This document shows, in pieces, positions 8,813 to 19,338 of a stretch of 33,198 bases of DNA. Source of the stretch: Gallionella sp. (lineage in GTDB: Bacteria; Pseudomonadota; Gammaproteobacteria; Burkholderiales; Gallionellaceae). Under the pieces are notes generated by a model. That model was not told where the DNA came from, did no database searches, and was given only the letters and a program-made list of their open reading frames with translations. Within the stretch, counting starts at the first letter, position 1. The number at the start of each line of letters is the position of its first letter. The stretch covers positions 1 through 33,198 of the forward strand of contig JABEVF010000017.1 of the NCBI GenBank assembly GCA_013043965.1, written 5' to 3'. Both the position numbers and the translations under genes were made by a program.

Positions 8813-9645
8813 TTCGACAATCCCAGGCGTTGCCAGATCGCCAGGCTGGGTGCGGCCTGATTCAAGGTATAGAAGTGCAGTCCGGGTGCGCCGCCTGCCA
8901 GCAATTTTTCGCACAGTGCGGTCACCGCATCCAGCCCGAAGGCTTGCACCGCCTCGTTATCGTCGCCATAACCTTCCAGCGTTTTGCGCATCCAGCGCGG
9001 GATCTCCGCCCCGCATGCATCGGAGAAGCGCGCCAGCTGCGAGAATTTCACGACGGGCATGATGCCCGGCACGATGGGCGCTGTGACGCCTAGTTTTCTA
9101 CATTCATCGACGAAATAGAAATAGCTGTCGGCGTTATAGAAATATTGCGTGATGGCCGAATTCGCGCCCGCGCCCATCTTGCGCTTGAAGTTGAGCAGAT
9201 CATCGCGCGCCGACTTGGCTTGCGGATGCACTTCGGGGTAGGCGGCCACCTCGATGTGAAAATGATCGCCCGTCTCGGCGCGTATGAACTCCACCAACTC
9301 GTTCGCGTATTGAAACTCGCCTACGCTGCCCATGCCGGATGGCAGATCGCCGCGCAACGCGACAATGCGCCGTACACCCTGTGCCTGATAGGTTTGCAGC
9401 AAGCGACGGATACTCTCGCGCGTCGAACCCACGCACGACAGATGCGGGGCAACGTCCGATCCTTGCGCTTTGATATGTGCGACGGATTGCAGGGTGCGCT
9501 CTTGTGTCGAGCCGCCCGCGCCAAACGTCACCGAAAAAAATTCGGGCCCCAACGCGGCCAATTGCTGGTGCGTATTCACCAGTTTTTCCATGCCCTCCGG
9601 CGTTTGCGGCGGGAAGAACTCAAAACTAATATGTGATTTACTCAT
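8809..9645 (-). CDS. metF: 5,10-methylenetetrahydrofolate reductase
   Basis: ISFEFFPPQTPEGMEKL, FSVTFGAGGSTQERT, ALRGDLPSG, PEVHPQAKS, LHFYTLNQAAPS; stop overlaps the trhP start (ATGA). Confidence 0.95.
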   Translation of the reverse strand: MSKSHISFEFFPPQTPEGMEKLVNTHQQLAALGPEFFSVTFGAGGSTQERTLQSVAHIKAQGSDVAPHLSCVGSTRESIRRLLQTYQAQGVRRIVALRGDLPSGMGSVGEFQYANELVEFIRAETGDHFHIEVAAYPEVHPQAKSARDDLLNFKRKMGAGANSAITQYFYNADSYFYFVDECRKLGVTAPIVPGIMPVVKFSQLARFSDACGAEIPRWMRKTLEGYGDDNEAVQAFGLDAVTALCEKLLAGGAPGLHFYTLNQAAPSLAIWQRLGLSK

Positions 9646-9995
9646 GTTTTTCTCATCAGCTGAGCGGCCGCTGCCGACAACGCACAGGAAAAAAAACTGG
9701 ACAGCACCGCGCCCAATACGCCGTGCCAAAAACTATCCACGACAAAGCCGCGCAACACCGAACCGACGAACCAGAACAAGGTGCCGTTGATCACGAAGAT
9801 GAACAATCCGAGTGTGAGCAAGGTCACCGGCAAAGTCAGCAACAGCAACAAAGGGCGTATCAGCGTATTGACCAGGCCCAATAGAAACGCGGCGACCAAG
9901 GCGGCGGCAAAACCATCTACATGGATACCCGGTACAAAATTCGCCACGGCGATCAAAGCCAGTGCATTCAACATCCAAATTATTAAGAGTTTCAT
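9642..9995 (-). CDS. Phage-holin-family (holin_4_2-like) small membrane protein
   Basis: MKLLIIWMLNALALIAVANFVPGIHVDGFAAALVAAFLLGLVNTLIRPLLLLLTLPVTLLTLGLFIFVINGTLFW; multiple TM segments; overlaps the metF start. Confidence 0.88.
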   Translation of the reverse strand: MKLLIIWMLNALALIAVANFVPGIHVDGFAAALVAAFLLGLVNTLIRPLLLLLTLPVTLLTLGLFIFVINGTLFWFVGSVLRGFVVDSFWHGVLGAVLSSFFSCALSAAAAQLMRKT

Positions 9996-10108
9996 TTTGC
10001 TTTCCTTGAACGTGGAACGGGTTTGGCGGTTCGTAAAACTTTCGGCCTGACACCCGTCCGTGAACTTTTGGCTGGGCAAAAGCTTGTCGTCTAGGCAGGC
10101 GCAGACCG

Positions 10109-10317
10109 CTACGACATCCGCATCCACTGCATGTTCGGCAGACGAACGGCGAACAGCTCCGATTCTGACATGCTAGCCGCATCGGCTTTGAAATACAAAG
10201 CCTCGCGTCGATCGGGGCGAACATCGAGCCTTCGCGATACAGGCCGTAGCCGCCGAACAGCTTGCGCGATGCCGCCGCCCAATGCGACATGGCCTCCGAC
10301 ACATAATCAACAAATAT
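10109..10317 (-). pseudogene. TfoX/Sxy N-terminal domain remnant with frameshift
   Basis: Frame 1 gives IFVDYVSEAMSHWAAASRKLFGGYGLYREGSMFAPIDA; frame 2 continues EALYFKADAASMSESELFAVRLPNMQWMRMS*. RRxFGGYGLYxxGxMFA..LYxKAD is the TfoX_N signature. Confidence 0.7.
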
Positions 10318-10378
10318 TAGGTGAGGAGGCCATAACTCGATGCGCTGCAGGCAAAGCTTAAACCCGCCTACCGCCAAA

Positions 10379-11806
<1,428 letters not shown>

Positions 11807-11842
11807 AGCAGCTCCATTCATAAAAGGTTAGGTTTAATGAAT

Positions 11843-11916
11843 AGGTGCGGTTGCTTAAACGAATCCGAGCCTGACGGGGGAATGAGAATCAAACCCGCTG
11901 CAGCACCCCTCGGAGG
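11843..11916 (-). ncRNA. SAH riboswitch
   Basis: Reverse complement ...CCGAGGGGTGCTGCAGCGGG...CCCCCGTCAGGCTCGG...GCACC: P1 CCGAG/CTCGG, conserved GCTGC..CGG and CAGGCTCGG, pseudoknot GGTGC/GCACC, directly upstream of ahcY. Confidence 0.92.
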
Positions 11917-11922
11917 GCGCGG

Positions 11923-11950
11923 ATTATAAATGCAAATCGGGAATTTCCAA
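11923..11950 (-). promoter_or_regulatory. Candidate sigma-70 promoter of the riboswitch-ahcY transcript
   Basis: Minus strand TTGGAA-16 bp-TATAAT, ending about 7 nt before the riboswitch 5' end. Confidence 0.7.
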
Positions 11951-12072
11951 AATCACCCGCCACAATCTGTTGCACAACGGCCGATGCATATCACGACTGC
12001 CAATCGTCACAGCGTCGTCCGTGAGGAATTATTCGTCTTAATGTGGCCGCCACACATCGGCGTACTCGCAAG

Positions 12073-13467
12073 TTACGCCGCTACCGAAACATTCGGTCGC
12101 GTGATAACCCATGCCACTGTGGCGCATGCGAGCTGCACTAGTCCTCCCAGCAGCATGGAAAATCTCAAGCCGGTTGCAGGGTCATGTGCCGCATCGAACA
12201 CCGCGCCCAGTACCGCCACGCCAATTACCGCACCGGCCATCCGGGCTACGTTGAAGAGCGCGGCAGCAGTTCCCGAGCGTACGGCAGCAACAGAACCGAC
12301 TGCGAGGCCAGCAAGCGGCCCGGTGGCCAGCCCCATTCCCAGCCCGGTGAGGATCAAGCCTATCTCATCCGCCATGATCGATCCCCTACCTGTGGCTGCA
12401 CTCAGGACCAGGAGCCCGAACCCGATCAAAGCCACTCCACCGCTAGTTGCAGCGGACACCCCGAATTTGCGGCTGAACGCACCTGAGAAGGGCGAAACAA
12501 GGACAAAAACCAGTGCCATCGGCATGAGGGCGAGGCCCGCTCCTGCAGGATTCAGCATGCCGGTGCTCTGCCATGTCAGCGGCAGCAGAAACAAGACGCC
12601 GTACATGCCGAACGTCATGCCTGCCGTTGCCGCCATCGCACCCCGAAACTCGCGTATGCGGAATATATCCAGCGGGACTAGCGCTGTAGCACCCTTCTTA
12701 GCTTCGACCGTGATGAACGCCGCCAGAGCGAGCAGGGAAACAGTCAGGACGATAATGACAGCAAGGATCGCTTCCCGTGCCTCGATCGCGGCAAAAGCCA
12801 GGCCCCCGAGTGCAACTGCACCCAGGATTTGTCCGGGCGCATCGAAATGGCGCTCATCTGGATCAGACGATTCTGCGATGGCTGGAACTGCCAAAGCAAG
12901 GACGATAAGCCCCAGAGGAACGACGACCAGAAAGATGCTGCGCCATCCGAACTGCCCGATCAGCAAGCCGCCGAGAGTCGGGCCGATCGCCAGAGCCAAC
13001 CCGTTGCAGGCCGCCCATACGCCAAGCGCCCACCCGCGCTCATTGTGATCTGTCCATGCGACTCGGATGATGGACAATGACGCGGGCATCAACAGCGCAG
13101 CGCCGAAACCTGCAAACGTTCGTCCACCGATCAGGAGCTGGATGGACGGGGCGAACGCGCAGAGCAGCGATGCCCCAGTAAAGATAGCGGCGCCGATCAT
13201 GAAGATGGTTTTTCTGCCCCAGAGATCCGCCAGAAGTCCGCCGGTCAACAAAAACACGGCATACACCAGGTTGTAGCTGTCCACGACCCATTGCAACTCA
13301 GCTACGCTGGCCGAGAAATAAATGCCGATGGGTCGAACCGCCAAGTTGACGACCGAAGTGTCGATCTGGGCGATGAGCACACCCATGCATAGCGCGACGA
13401 GCGTCAGCCAGCGGCGATCAGTTTTGTTGGCGGAAGTTGTTGGCTGAATTGTTCCGTTGCCTTGCAT
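12073..13467 (-). CDS. MFS transporter, DHA2 (EmrB/QacA-like) drug exporter
   Basis: LVALCMGVLIAQIDTSVVNLAVRPIG, LQWVVDSYNLVYAVFLLTGGLLADLWGRKTIFMIG; many TM segments. Confidence 0.9.
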   Translation of the reverse strand: MQGNGTIQPTTSANKTDRRWLTLVALCMGVLIAQIDTSVVNLAVRPIGIYFSASVAELQWVVDSYNLVYAVFLLTGGLLADLWGRKTIFMIGAAIFTGASLLCAFAPSIQLLIGGRTFAGFGAALLMPASLSIIRVAWTDHNERGWALGVWAACNGLALAIGPTLGGLLIGQFGWRSIFLVVVPLGLIVLALAVPAIAESSDPDERHFDAPGQILGAVALGGLAFAAIEAREAILAVIIVLTVSLLALAAFITVEAKKGATALVPLDIFRIREFRGAMAATAGMTFGMYGVLFLLPLTWQSTGMLNPAGAGLALMPMALVFVLVSPFSGAFSRKFGVSAATSGGVALIGFGLLVLSAATGRGSIMADEIGLILTGLGMGLATGPLAGLAVGSVAAVRSGTAAALFNVARMAGAVIGVAVLGAVFDAAHDPATGLRFSMLLGGLVQLACATVAWVITRPNVSVAA

Positions 13468-13528
13468 AAGTTTCGCCTTTTTATCGAGGAGACAGTGTAG
13501 CTTGATCTGTACGGTCGACATTTCGATA

Positions 13529-13556
13529 CGGGTCGAAGCATGCAGGCTTGAACCCG
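13529..13556. promoter_or_regulatory. Candidate ArsR-type operator (inverted repeat)
   Basis: CGGGTCGAAGC-ATGCAG-GCTTGAACCCG, 9/11 arm matches, immediately upstream of a TATAAT (13559-13564) in the MFS/arsR divergent intergenic region. Confidence 0.55.
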
Positions 13557-13589
13557 ATTATAATTTTTGGACCTGTTGAGAGATTGAAG

Positions 13590-13808
13590 ATGAACACGCT
13601 GCCCAACCATGTTTCATCCACTGCCTTCCTGATTGCCGATCCGGCAAGAGCGGCGATGCTGATTGCCCTGGCCGACGGGCGAGCCTTGCCTGCGGGCGAA
13701 CTCGCCTATGCGGCGGGTGTGACCGCGCAGACTGCGAGTTCCCATCTCGCCAAGTTCCTCGCGGGCGGATTACTGACGGTCGAGACCGAGGGGCGGCATC
13801 GCTACTAA
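13590..13808 (+). pseudogene. ArsR-family winged-helix repressor, truncated after the beta-wing
   Basis: MNTLPNHVSSTAFLIADPARAAMLIALADGRALPAGELAYAAGVTAQTASSHLAKFLAGGLLTVETEGRHRY*; family usually continues GRHRYYRL, here CGC TAC TAA CGG. Confidence 0.65.
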
Positions 13809-13897
13809 CGGTTCCGCTAGAACCGAGGGCATGACTGTTCTGAAATGAAACGAATATGATTCCAACCACGTTTTGGATCGGGATTACCATTGTGAAA

Positions 13898-13973
<76 letters not shown>

Positions 13974-13987
13974 ACGACACTCAAATG

Positions 13988-14710
13988 CTAAACAGAAATT
14001 TTCTGCTTGGGAAGTGTCCAGCCGACCGTGCGGTAGAAGCCGTCCAGATCGCTTAGATCATCGAACACTGCCGCAGCACCCGTAAAATCCTGGTTGCGGG
14101 TGTAGTGATTGATGGTGACGTAAGTCTTGATGCCCGCTGCGAGACTGGAGCGCAAGCCGTTCTCGGAGTCTTCCAACGCAATGCAGTCGCCAGCGCTCAG
14201 CCCCAACTTTTCCAACACCCAGAAGTAAATGTCCGGCGCGGGTTTTTTGTGCGGCACGATGTCGCCACAGCCATTGGCAGAAAAATAGCTTTCCCAATCC
14301 TTACCCAAACCGACTTCCAATAAGGCGGAGACGTTCTCCGGTGTAGTGGTGGTGGCGATAGCCAGCGTGATGCCCGCCGCATGCGCTTCTTCGATAAGCT
14401 GCTTCACCCCAGGACGCAAGGGGATATGGCCTTCGCCCAACATGGTGGTGTAGTGCTTGGTCTTGACCGCGTGCAGTTTCTTGACGAAACCGTCGTAATC
14501 GGCGGGCGTGTCGAACCCCGGCAAAAAATTGCTGACGAAATACTTGATGCGTTCTTTGCCGCCGGTGACTTTCAGTAGCTTGTCGTACATCGCGACATCC
14601 CAGCTCCAGTCCAGGCCGGTATCCAGAAAGGCCTTGTTAAAGGACAAACGGTGCCCGTCTTCGGTATCGGCAAGCGTGCCGTCCACGTCAAAAATAATGG
14701 CTTTCATCAT
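13988..14710 (-). CDS. HAD-superfamily hydrolase, CbbY-like phosphatase
   Basis: AIIFDVDGTLADTEDGHRLSFNKAF, ALEDSENGLRSSLAAG. Confidence 0.88.
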   Translation of the reverse strand: MMKAIIFDVDGTLADTEDGHRLSFNKAFLDTGLDWSWDVAMYDKLLKVTGGKERIKYFVSNFLPGFDTPADYDGFVKKLHAVKTKHYTTMLGEGHIPLRPGVKQLIEEAHAAGITLAIATTTTPENVSALLEVGLGKDWESYFSANGCGDIVPHKKPAPDIYFWVLEKLGLSAGDCIALEDSENGLRSSLAAGIKTYVTINHYTRNQDFTGAAAVFDDLSDLDGFYRTVGWTLPKQKISV

Positions 14711-14934
14711 CTATATCGTCCTTTCAGTTTGATTAAATTGTTCGGGGTTCCCCTGGAGTTCAAATAGCCAAGCAAGGCCAGCCGGATGAGCCATCCCCAT
14801 AAAACCTGGTCGCTGCGTTGCTTGCTTCATCTGCAGGTGCAAACAAAAAAACCACGATGACCTATAAATAGCCATGTTTAGGGAGTGATTTTATCCGCAA
14901 CGCCGGTATGCAACGAAATTTGGATGTGGTGCCG

Positions 14935-16281
14935 TTAGCGCATCCCCGGCAGCTTGCCCGCCATGCCGCGCATCATCTTGGACATGCCGCCTTTGCTGAA
15001 CATCTTCATCATCTTCTGGGTCTGCTCGAACTGGTTGAGCAGCTGGTTGACGTGCATCACTTGCACGCCCGCACCCATCGCGATGCGGCGTTTGCGTGAG
15101 GCCTTGATAAGTTCCGGTTTGCTGCGCTCTTGCATGGTCATCGAGTTGATGATGCCCTCCAAGCGATTGATGGCTTTGTCATCGACTTTCGCGCCCGCCG
15201 CCTGACTCAATTGCGCGGGCAGCTTGTCCATCATGGCCGACACGCCACCCATCTTGCGCATTTGCACCATCTGCGATTTGAAGTCGTTGAGATCGAAGCC
15301 CTGCCCGGTCTTCATCTTCTTGGCGAGCTTCTCCGCCTCGGCATGATCGACTTCGCGGTGCGCCTCTTCGATCAGCGACAGCACGTCGCCCATGCCCAGC
15401 ACACGTGAGGCCATGCGTTCCGGATGGAAGGCTTCCAGGCCGTTGGCTTTTTCGCTGACCCCGATGAATTTGATCGGCTTGCCGGTGATCTGACGCACTG
15501 AAAGGGCCGCACCGCCACGCGCATCTCCGTCCAGCTTGGTCAACACGATACCGGTCAGCGGCAACGCCTCGCCGAACGCCTTCGCGGTATTCACCGCGTC
15601 TTGTCCGGTCATCGCATCGACCACGAACAATGTCTCGATCGGCTTGAGCAAAGTGTGCAACTGCTGTATCTCCGCCATCATCGCGGTATCGATCGCCAAA
15701 CGACCTGCGGTATCGACGATCAGCACATCGTGGTGATGCTTGCGCGCAAAATCCAGCGCGGCAAGCGCGATGTCCTGAGGCTTTTGCGTGATGTCGGAGG
15801 CGAAAAAATCGACCTGCAACTGCGTCGCCAGCATGCGCAGTTGCTCGATCGCGGCGGGGCGGTAAATATCGCAACTGACCAGCAGCACTTTTTTCTTCTG
15901 CTGGTCGCGCAGCAGCTTGGCGAGCTTGCCGCTGGTGGTGGTTTTGCCCGCGCCCTGCAAGCCTGCCATCAGAATCACTGCGGGCGGCACGGCGGCCAGG
16001 TTCAACGCGTCGTTGTGCTCGCCCATCAATTTGGTCAGTTCGCGGTGCACCACGCCGATAAGTGCCTGGCCGGGATTGAGATTGCCCACGACCTCGTGAC
16101 CCAGCGCGGCGACTTTGACTTGCGCGATGAACTCTTTGACCACGGGCAAAGCCACGTCGGCCTCCAGTAAAGCCATACGCACTTCACGCAAAGCGTCCTG
16201 GATATTACTTTCGGAAAGCCGCGCCTGGCCGCGCAGATTTTTAATTACGCCAGAAAGGCGTTGCGTCAGATTGTCCAGCAT
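14935..16281 (-). CDS. ffh: Signal recognition particle protein Ffh
   Basis: MLDNLTQRLSGVIKNLRGQARLSESNIQDALREVRMALLEADVALPVVKEF, GLQGAGKTTTSGKLAKLL, VDTAGRLAID, Met-rich M domain; start 16281, not the 680-aa ORF. Confidence 0.96.
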   Translation of the reverse strand: MLDNLTQRLSGVIKNLRGQARLSESNIQDALREVRMALLEADVALPVVKEFIAQVKVAALGHEVVGNLNPGQALIGVVHRELTKLMGEHNDALNLAAVPPAVILMAGLQGAGKTTTSGKLAKLLRDQQKKKVLLVSCDIYRPAAIEQLRMLATQLQVDFFASDITQKPQDIALAALDFARKHHHDVLIVDTAGRLAIDTAMMAEIQQLHTLLKPIETLFVVDAMTGQDAVNTAKAFGEALPLTGIVLTKLDGDARGGAALSVRQITGKPIKFIGVSEKANGLEAFHPERMASRVLGMGDVLSLIEEAHREVDHAEAEKLAKKMKTGQGFDLNDFKSQMVQMRKMGGVSAMMDKLPAQLSQAAGAKVDDKAINRLEGIINSMTMQERSKPELIKASRKRRIAMGAGVQVMHVNQLLNQFEQTQKMMKMFSKGGMSKMMRGMAGKLPGMR

Positions 16282-16338
16282 GAGTTGTCTGTAAGAGATA
16301 GTGTAGAATCCGCGAAGTCTAAAACATCCCGCTAAAAA

Positions 16339-17151
16339 ATGCCTAGCCTTCTTATCGCCATCCTGGCTTTTGTTGCTTACGCGAGCCTGTCTGTCCTGTT
16401 CTGGCGCGCGCAAGACAACGGCGACACCGACAGGCTCAGTCGTGGCACGGTGGGGCATCTGATCCTGATCCCGCTGGCATTGCACGGTTTTATATTGTCT
16501 GGCGATATTTTTGCCGGGGGCGGTTTTGATTTCGGGCTGCTCAACGCGCTGTCGCTGATCTGTTGGCTGACTTTGCTGATCTATTGGATCGCGCGCTTCT
16601 TCTACCCGATAGGGGAGTTGCTGGTTTTGGTATTGCCTTTGGCAGCTATCGCTTCTATCTTGCCGGGGATGTTCCCCTCCGAACATCCGCTCACCCACAC
16701 CGATTTTCCCGCCTTCTCGGCGCACATCAGCGCGGCGATGCTGGCTTACAGCTTGTTCACGATCGCGGTGCTTCACGCGGTGCTGATCTCGCAAGTCGAG
16801 AAACGTTTGCACCAGGCATCGTTGCCGCGCGTGCTGCGCAATCTGCCGCCGCTGATGACCATGGAAAGTTTGCTGTTCCGCATTATCGCCATCGGCTTTG
16901 CTTTGCTTTCCCTGACCCTGGCTTCGGGCATGATGTTTTCCCAAGAGCTGTTTGGCAAGCCTTGGCAGTTCACCCACAAGATCGTGTTCGGCTTTCTCTC
17001 CTGGCTGGTGTTCGGCACATTATTGCTGGGTCACGCGTTCTATGGCTGGCGCGGTCGCTTCGCGGTACGCTGGACCATCAGCGGCTTCGTCTTCCTGTTG
17101 CTCGCCTACCTGGGCAGCAAATTCGTCATCGAAATACTGTTGCACCGCTGA
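16339..17151 (+). CDS. CcsA/YpjD-like inner membrane cytochrome c assembly family protein
   Basis: Multi-TM protein downstream of divergent ffh; LWRAQDN, FSAHISAAMLAYSLFTIAVLHAVL, TMESLLFRIIAIGFALLSLTLASGMMFSQELFGKPW, HKIVFGFLSWLVFGTLLLGHAFYGWRGR. Confidence 0.85.
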   Translation: MPSLLIAILAFVAYASLSVLFWRAQDNGDTDRLSRGTVGHLILIPLALHGFILSGDIFAGGGFDFGLLNALSLICWLTLLIYWIARFFYPIGELLVLVLPLAAIASILPGMFPSEHPLTHTDFPAFSAHISAAMLAYSLFTIAVLHAVLISQVEKRLHQASLPRVLRNLPPLMTMESLLFRIIAIGFALLSLTLASGMMFSQELFGKPWQFTHKIVFGFLSWLVFGTLLLGHAFYGWRGRFAVRWTISGFVFLLLAYLGSKFVIEILLHR

Positions 17152-17173
17152 AGCAACCGAAAATCACGGGCAC

Positions 17174-17203
17174 TTGCTTACTCGGCAAGAATTAGCGTAG
17201 AAT
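17174..17203 (+). promoter_or_regulatory. Candidate promoter of the rpsP operon
   Basis: TTGCTT-18 bp-TAGAAT followed by GC-rich discriminator CCGCGCCC. Confidence 0.55.
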
Positions 17204-17302
17204 CCGCGCCCTTTCACTCAAAACAATGGGCTTTAGCCTCTAGTTTATAGAGGGAGACTCCCTGCGAGTTTTCGCTGGACTTATTTTTAGATAGGTTTTT
17301 AT

Positions 17303-17560
17303 ATGGTCATCATTCGTCTTTCCCGCGGCGGTTCCAAGAACCGTCCTTTCTACAACGTGGTTGTTGCCGACTCCCGCAATCGTCGCGATGGTCGCTTCAT
17401 CGAACGTCTGGGTTTCTACAACTCGATAGCGACTGAAAAACAAGAAGCGCTGCGCCTGGACTTGGCTCGTGTCGCTCATTGGCAAAGCAAAGGCGCGCAA
17501 TTGAGCGACACTGTAGCCAAGCTGGTAAAACGCGCTGGTGCGGCCACTGCTGCAGTCTGA
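17303..17560 (+). CDS. rpsP: 30S ribosomal protein S16
   Basis: [41 protein letters not shown]. Confidence 0.97.
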   Translation: MVIIRLSRGGSKNRPFYNVVVADSRNRRDGRFIERLGFYNSIATEKQEALRLDLARVAHWQSKGAQLSDTVAKLVKRAGAATAAV

Positions 17561-17573
17561 CGGCGCTGACCCC

Positions 17574-18074
17574 ATGGTTATCATGGGGCGAGTGGCATCT
17601 GCTCACGGCATACGCGGCTGGGTAAAAGTCCAGCCTTATACCGAGTATGTGGATAGCCTGTTGGGATATCGCACTTGGTGGATAGGCCAGGAGCGCGGCC
17701 CGTGGCGGGAAGTTGAAGTTTTGCAGTGTGAGTCACACCTCAAGACCCTGGCGGCTCGGCTGCCGGACTGTCCCGACCGCACTAGCGCCGAAAAACTGAA
17801 AGGCTTGTTGATTGCCGTGCCGCGCAGCAGCTTGCCGGAACAGCCCGAGGATGAGTACTACTGGTCGGACTTGATAGGCTTGCCTGTCATCAACGGGGCA
17901 GGGATCAACTTGGGCAACGTCGAACAACTGCTGGAGACCGGTGCCAATCAAGTGCTGATGGTCAAAGGTGAGAACGGCCAGATACTGATCCCGTTCGTGG
18001 CGAGCGCGATCAAACAGGTGGATACACAGAACAAGCGTATCGAAGTAGATTGGGCAGCGGATTATCTGACATGA
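17574..18074 (+). CDS. rimM: Ribosome maturation factor RimM
   Basis: [48 protein letters not shown]; start MVIMG at 17574. Confidence 0.95.
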   Translation: MVIMGRVASAHGIRGWVKVQPYTEYVDSLLGYRTWWIGQERGPWREVEVLQCESHLKTLAARLPDCPDRTSAEKLKGLLIAVPRSSLPEQPEDEYYWSDLIGLPVINGAGINLGNVEQLLETGANQVLMVKGENGQILIPFVASAIKQVDTQNKRIEVDWAADYLT

Positions 18075-18841
18075 TATTCGATGTCGTGACGCTGTTCCCC
18101 GAGATGTTCGATGCCTTGACGCAGTACGGCATCACGCGGCGGGCGGCGGAACAAGGCCACTACGAATTGAAGACTTGGAATCCGCGCGATTTTACTTCGG
18201 ATAATTATCGCACCATAGACGACAGACCTTATGGTGGCGGCCCAGGCATGGTGATGCTGGGTGAGCCGTTGAGTGGTGCGATCAACGCGGCCAGGCAGCG
18301 ACAAGCAGCAGCGGGGGTAAACAAAAGCCGTGTGGTGTATCTGTCACCACAAGGCAGACCGCTCAGTCAAAGCGTGGTCAAAGAACTGATCGCAAGATCG
18401 GACGATGGTCTGATCTTGTTGGCTGGCCGTTACGAGGGCGTGGATGAACGCCTGATACGCCAGGTTGTGGACGAAGAGATTTCCATCGGCGACTATGTGT
18501 TGTCCGGTGGCGAATTGGCGGCGATGGTGTTGGTGGATAGCCTGGTGCGGCAATTGCCCGGCGTGCTGGGTGATGCAGAATCGGCCGAGCAGGATTCTTT
18601 TGCGGAAGGCCTGCTGGACTGCCCGCACTACACCCGCCCCGAAGTGTTTAATGGTGAAGCCGTGCCCCCGGTGTTGATGTCCGGCAATCATGCGGACATC
18701 AAACGCTGGCGGCTTCAGCAGTCGTTGGGCAGAACGTGGTTGCGCAGGCCGGATCTATTGGCCGGACGCGACTTGACTAAAGAGGAATCTCGGCTTCTGG
18801 CAGCGTTCCAGAAGGAACAAGTTCCGATAACTAAGGAGTAA
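18071..18841 (+). CDS. trmD: tRNA (guanine-N1)-methyltransferase
   Basis: [68 protein letters not shown]. Confidence 0.97.
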   Translation: MIFDVVTLFPEMFDALTQYGITRRAAEQGHYELKTWNPRDFTSDNYRTIDDRPYGGGPGMVMLGEPLSGAINAARQRQAAAGVNKSRVVYLSPQGRPLSQSVVKELIARSDDGLILLAGRYEGVDERLIRQVVDEEISIGDYVLSGGELAAMVLVDSLVRQLPGVLGDAESAEQDSFAEGLLDCPHYTRPEVFNGEAVPPVLMSGNHADIKRWRLQQSLGRTWLRRPDLLAGRDLTKEESRLLAAFQKEQVPITKE

Positions 18842-18845
18842 AGAA

Positions 18846-19205
18846 GTGAATTTGATCGAAATATTGGAACAAGAAGAAATCGCCCGCCTGGGTAAAGTGA
18901 TTCCCCCGTTCGCACCTGGCGACACCGTCGTGGTCAGCGTTAACGTGGTCGAAGGCGAACGCAAGCGTGTGCAGGCTTTTGAAGGTGTAGTGATCGCCAA
19001 GCGCAATCGCGGCCTGAACTCAGGCTTCATCGTGCGCAAGATCTCCTCGGGTGAAGGCGTGGAGCGTACCTTCCAAACCTACTCGCCTATCATCGCCGGC
19101 ATCGAGGTGAAGCGCCGTGGTTCGGTGCGTCGCGCCAAGCTGTACTACTTGCGCGAACGCTCGGGCAAATCGGCTCGTATCAAAGAAAAGCTCGCCGCAA
19201 GATAA
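18846..19205 (+). CDS. rplS: 50S ribosomal protein L19
   Basis: [60 protein letters not shown]. Confidence 0.97.
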   Translation: MNLIEILEQEEIARLGKVIPPFAPGDTVVVSVNVVEGERKRVQAFEGVVIAKRNRGLNSGFIVRKISSGEGVERTFQTYSPIIAGIEVKRRGSVRRAKLYYLRERSGKSARIKEKLAAR

Positions 19206-19285
19206 GCTTTCAGTGCAGGCGTTAAACCGAAACTGAAATCTGGCCGCGCGCGCTTAATCGTGATCGGTTTTTCGGTATGACAAGA

Positions 19286-19310
19286 ACGGGGGCTGCGGCT
19301 CCCGTTTTTT
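19286..19310 (+). terminator. Rho-independent terminator after rplS
   Basis: ACGGGGGC-TGCG-GCTCCCGT followed by TTTTT. Confidence 0.9.
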
Positions 19311-19338
19311 ATTGTCCTTCATGCGGTATCATCGCCTC

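Noticed and set aside
9642-9995. Holin-like protein as evidence of a prophage
   Set aside because: This family is a chromosomal membrane protein commonly next to metF/ahcY; no other phage genes are present.
11930-13048. 372-aa + ORF opposite the MFS gene
   Set aside because: Low-complexity A/P/R/T/S translation antisense to a membrane protein.
14711-14934. Possible terminator or repeat in the HAD-ffh spacer (aaatagcca occurs twice; weak hairpin before a T-run on the minus strand)
   Set aside because: Stem is short and AT-rich, and the similarity to the 62-bp repeat is limited to 'atagccaag'; not supportable.
14935-16977. 680-aa Ffh ORF with a 232-aa N-terminal extension
   Set aside because: The extension is Q/R-rich translation antisense to the CcsA-like gene; canonical Ffh start MLDNLTQRLSG is at 16281.
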